Below, one piece after another: positions 41,973 to 42,246 of a stretch of DNA of 42,246 nt. Position numbers and translations under genes: made by a program. The first letter of the stretch is position 1. The number at the start of each line of letters is the position of its first letter. Where the stretch lies: contig CACJZT010000009.1 of the NCBI GenBank assembly GCA_902598015.1, forward strand, positions 1 through 42,246, in the 5' to 3' direction. The notes under the pieces were generated by a model. That model had not been told where the DNA came from, searched no databases, and was given only the letters and a program-made list of their open reading frames with translations. The DNA is from an uncultured Pelagibacteraceae bacterium. Lineage in GTDB: Bacteria > Pseudomonadota > Alphaproteobacteria > Pelagibacterales > Pelagibacteraceae.

Positions 41973-42246
41973 TAATTTTTGTATCTGCTTTTCTAACAAA
42001 ATAAATTCCTACAACTACAGCCAATAAAGATATTAATACCTTGTAAGTTATTAATTCACTTAAAAATATATAGCCTAAAATAATTCCAAAGATTGGAATT
42101 AAATATGAGACTTGAGATTGAAAAATTAAACCATTCTTTTTCAAAATTTTAAACCTTAAAAGCCACGCAACTCCTGTTGGTACTATACCAAGATAAATTA
42201 CTGACATAGTCGAATTTAATGATGGAGTATTTTCCCAAGGAGTTTC
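41965..42246 (-). CDS. EamA-family membrane transporter, C-terminal part only
   Basis: The last 94 residues of a second DMT/EamA transporter whose 5' end lies right of the window. The frame is open to the window edge past the internal ATG at 42207, reading ETPWENTPSLNSTMSVIYLG. PTGVAWLLRF, VSYLIPIFGIILGYIFLSE and a final helix match the second EamA repeat. The stop at 41965-41967 lies inside the end of the methyltransferase gene. Confidence 0.87.
   Translation of the reverse strand, partial: ETPWENTPSLNSTMSVIYLGIVPTGVAWLLRFKILKKNGLIFQSQVSYLIPIFGIILGYIFLSELITYKVLISLLAVVVGIYFVRKADTKIII

Noticed and set aside
1..42246. tRNA genes, CRISPR arrays, insertion sequences, attachment sites and integrases
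   Set aside because: I looked for T-loop motifs, spaced repeats, transposase or integrase motifs and flanking direct repeats in the gaps and found none.

Overview
The window is AT-rich (roughly 30% GC by eye) and very densely coded. No gap between genes is longer than about 110 bases. I see no tRNA, rRNA, insertion sequence, phage gene or CRISPR array. Gene families (TctCBA, peptide and sugar ABC importers, HisN-type phosphatase, CcdA), the streamlined layout and the A/T-biased coding point to a free-living marine alphaproteobacterium. SAR11 (Pelagibacterales) or an AEGEAN-169/HIMB59-like lineage fits best. The lineage is an inference from style, not from a marker gene.

Layout. (1) 1-7181: the end of a DUF924 gene, then a leftward block of hisN-like phosphatase, glutamine amidotransferase and a complete peptide-type ABC importer (dppA, dppB, dppC, fused dppDF). 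The fused ATPase gene appears frameshifted near its 3' end. (2) 7269-12341: a gamma-butyrobetaine-hydroxylase-like dioxygenase facing a leftward ppc-ccdA-azoR block. (3) 12376-19775: a leftward eight-gene run of tctC, tctB, tctA, SDR, aldo-keto reductase, Mak-like fructokinase, GarR-like dehydrogenase and FAH-family hydrolase. (4) 19845-22013: a rightward pair, PdxA-like dehydrogenase and a rhamnonate-dehydratase-like enolase-superfamily enzyme. (5) 30323-22014: a leftward run of iolD, Gfo/Idh dehydrogenase, 2-hydroxyacid dehydrogenase, a ribose-type ABC importer (ATPase, permease, binding protein), fucU/rbsD and rbsK. (6) 30376-34095: a rightward run of aldehyde dehydrogenase, HpaI-type aldolase, 2-hydroxyacid dehydrogenase and a pilin-like orphan. 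(7) 34998-34096: iolE, leftward. (8) 35025-41972: a rightward run of two Gfo/Idh dehydrogenases (the second IolG-like), a second ribose-type ABC importer, an EamA exporter and a homocysteine methyltransferase. A convergent partial EamA gene closes the window.

How it works together. Regions 3 to 8 look like a polyol, sugar and sugar-acid catabolic island. IolG-like, IolE and IolD enzymes would take myo-inositol (or an isomer) to 5-deoxyglucuronate, fed by one or both ribose-type importers; no iolB, iolC or iolJ is in view. The dehydratase, SDR and FAH hydrolase match the enzyme classes of a non-phosphorylating L-rhamnonate/L-fuconate route ending in pyruvate plus lactate. The HpaI-type aldolase plus aldehyde dehydrogenase could be an alternative cleavage branch. 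The substrates are inferred from family and context.

Notable structure. All four solute-binding-protein genes carry a strong Shine-Dalgarno sequence and are followed at once by a GC-rich stem-loop, while all five convergent gene pairs have no spacer at all. Two genes show an extended -10 box exactly five bases before the start codon, which predicts leaderless mRNAs.
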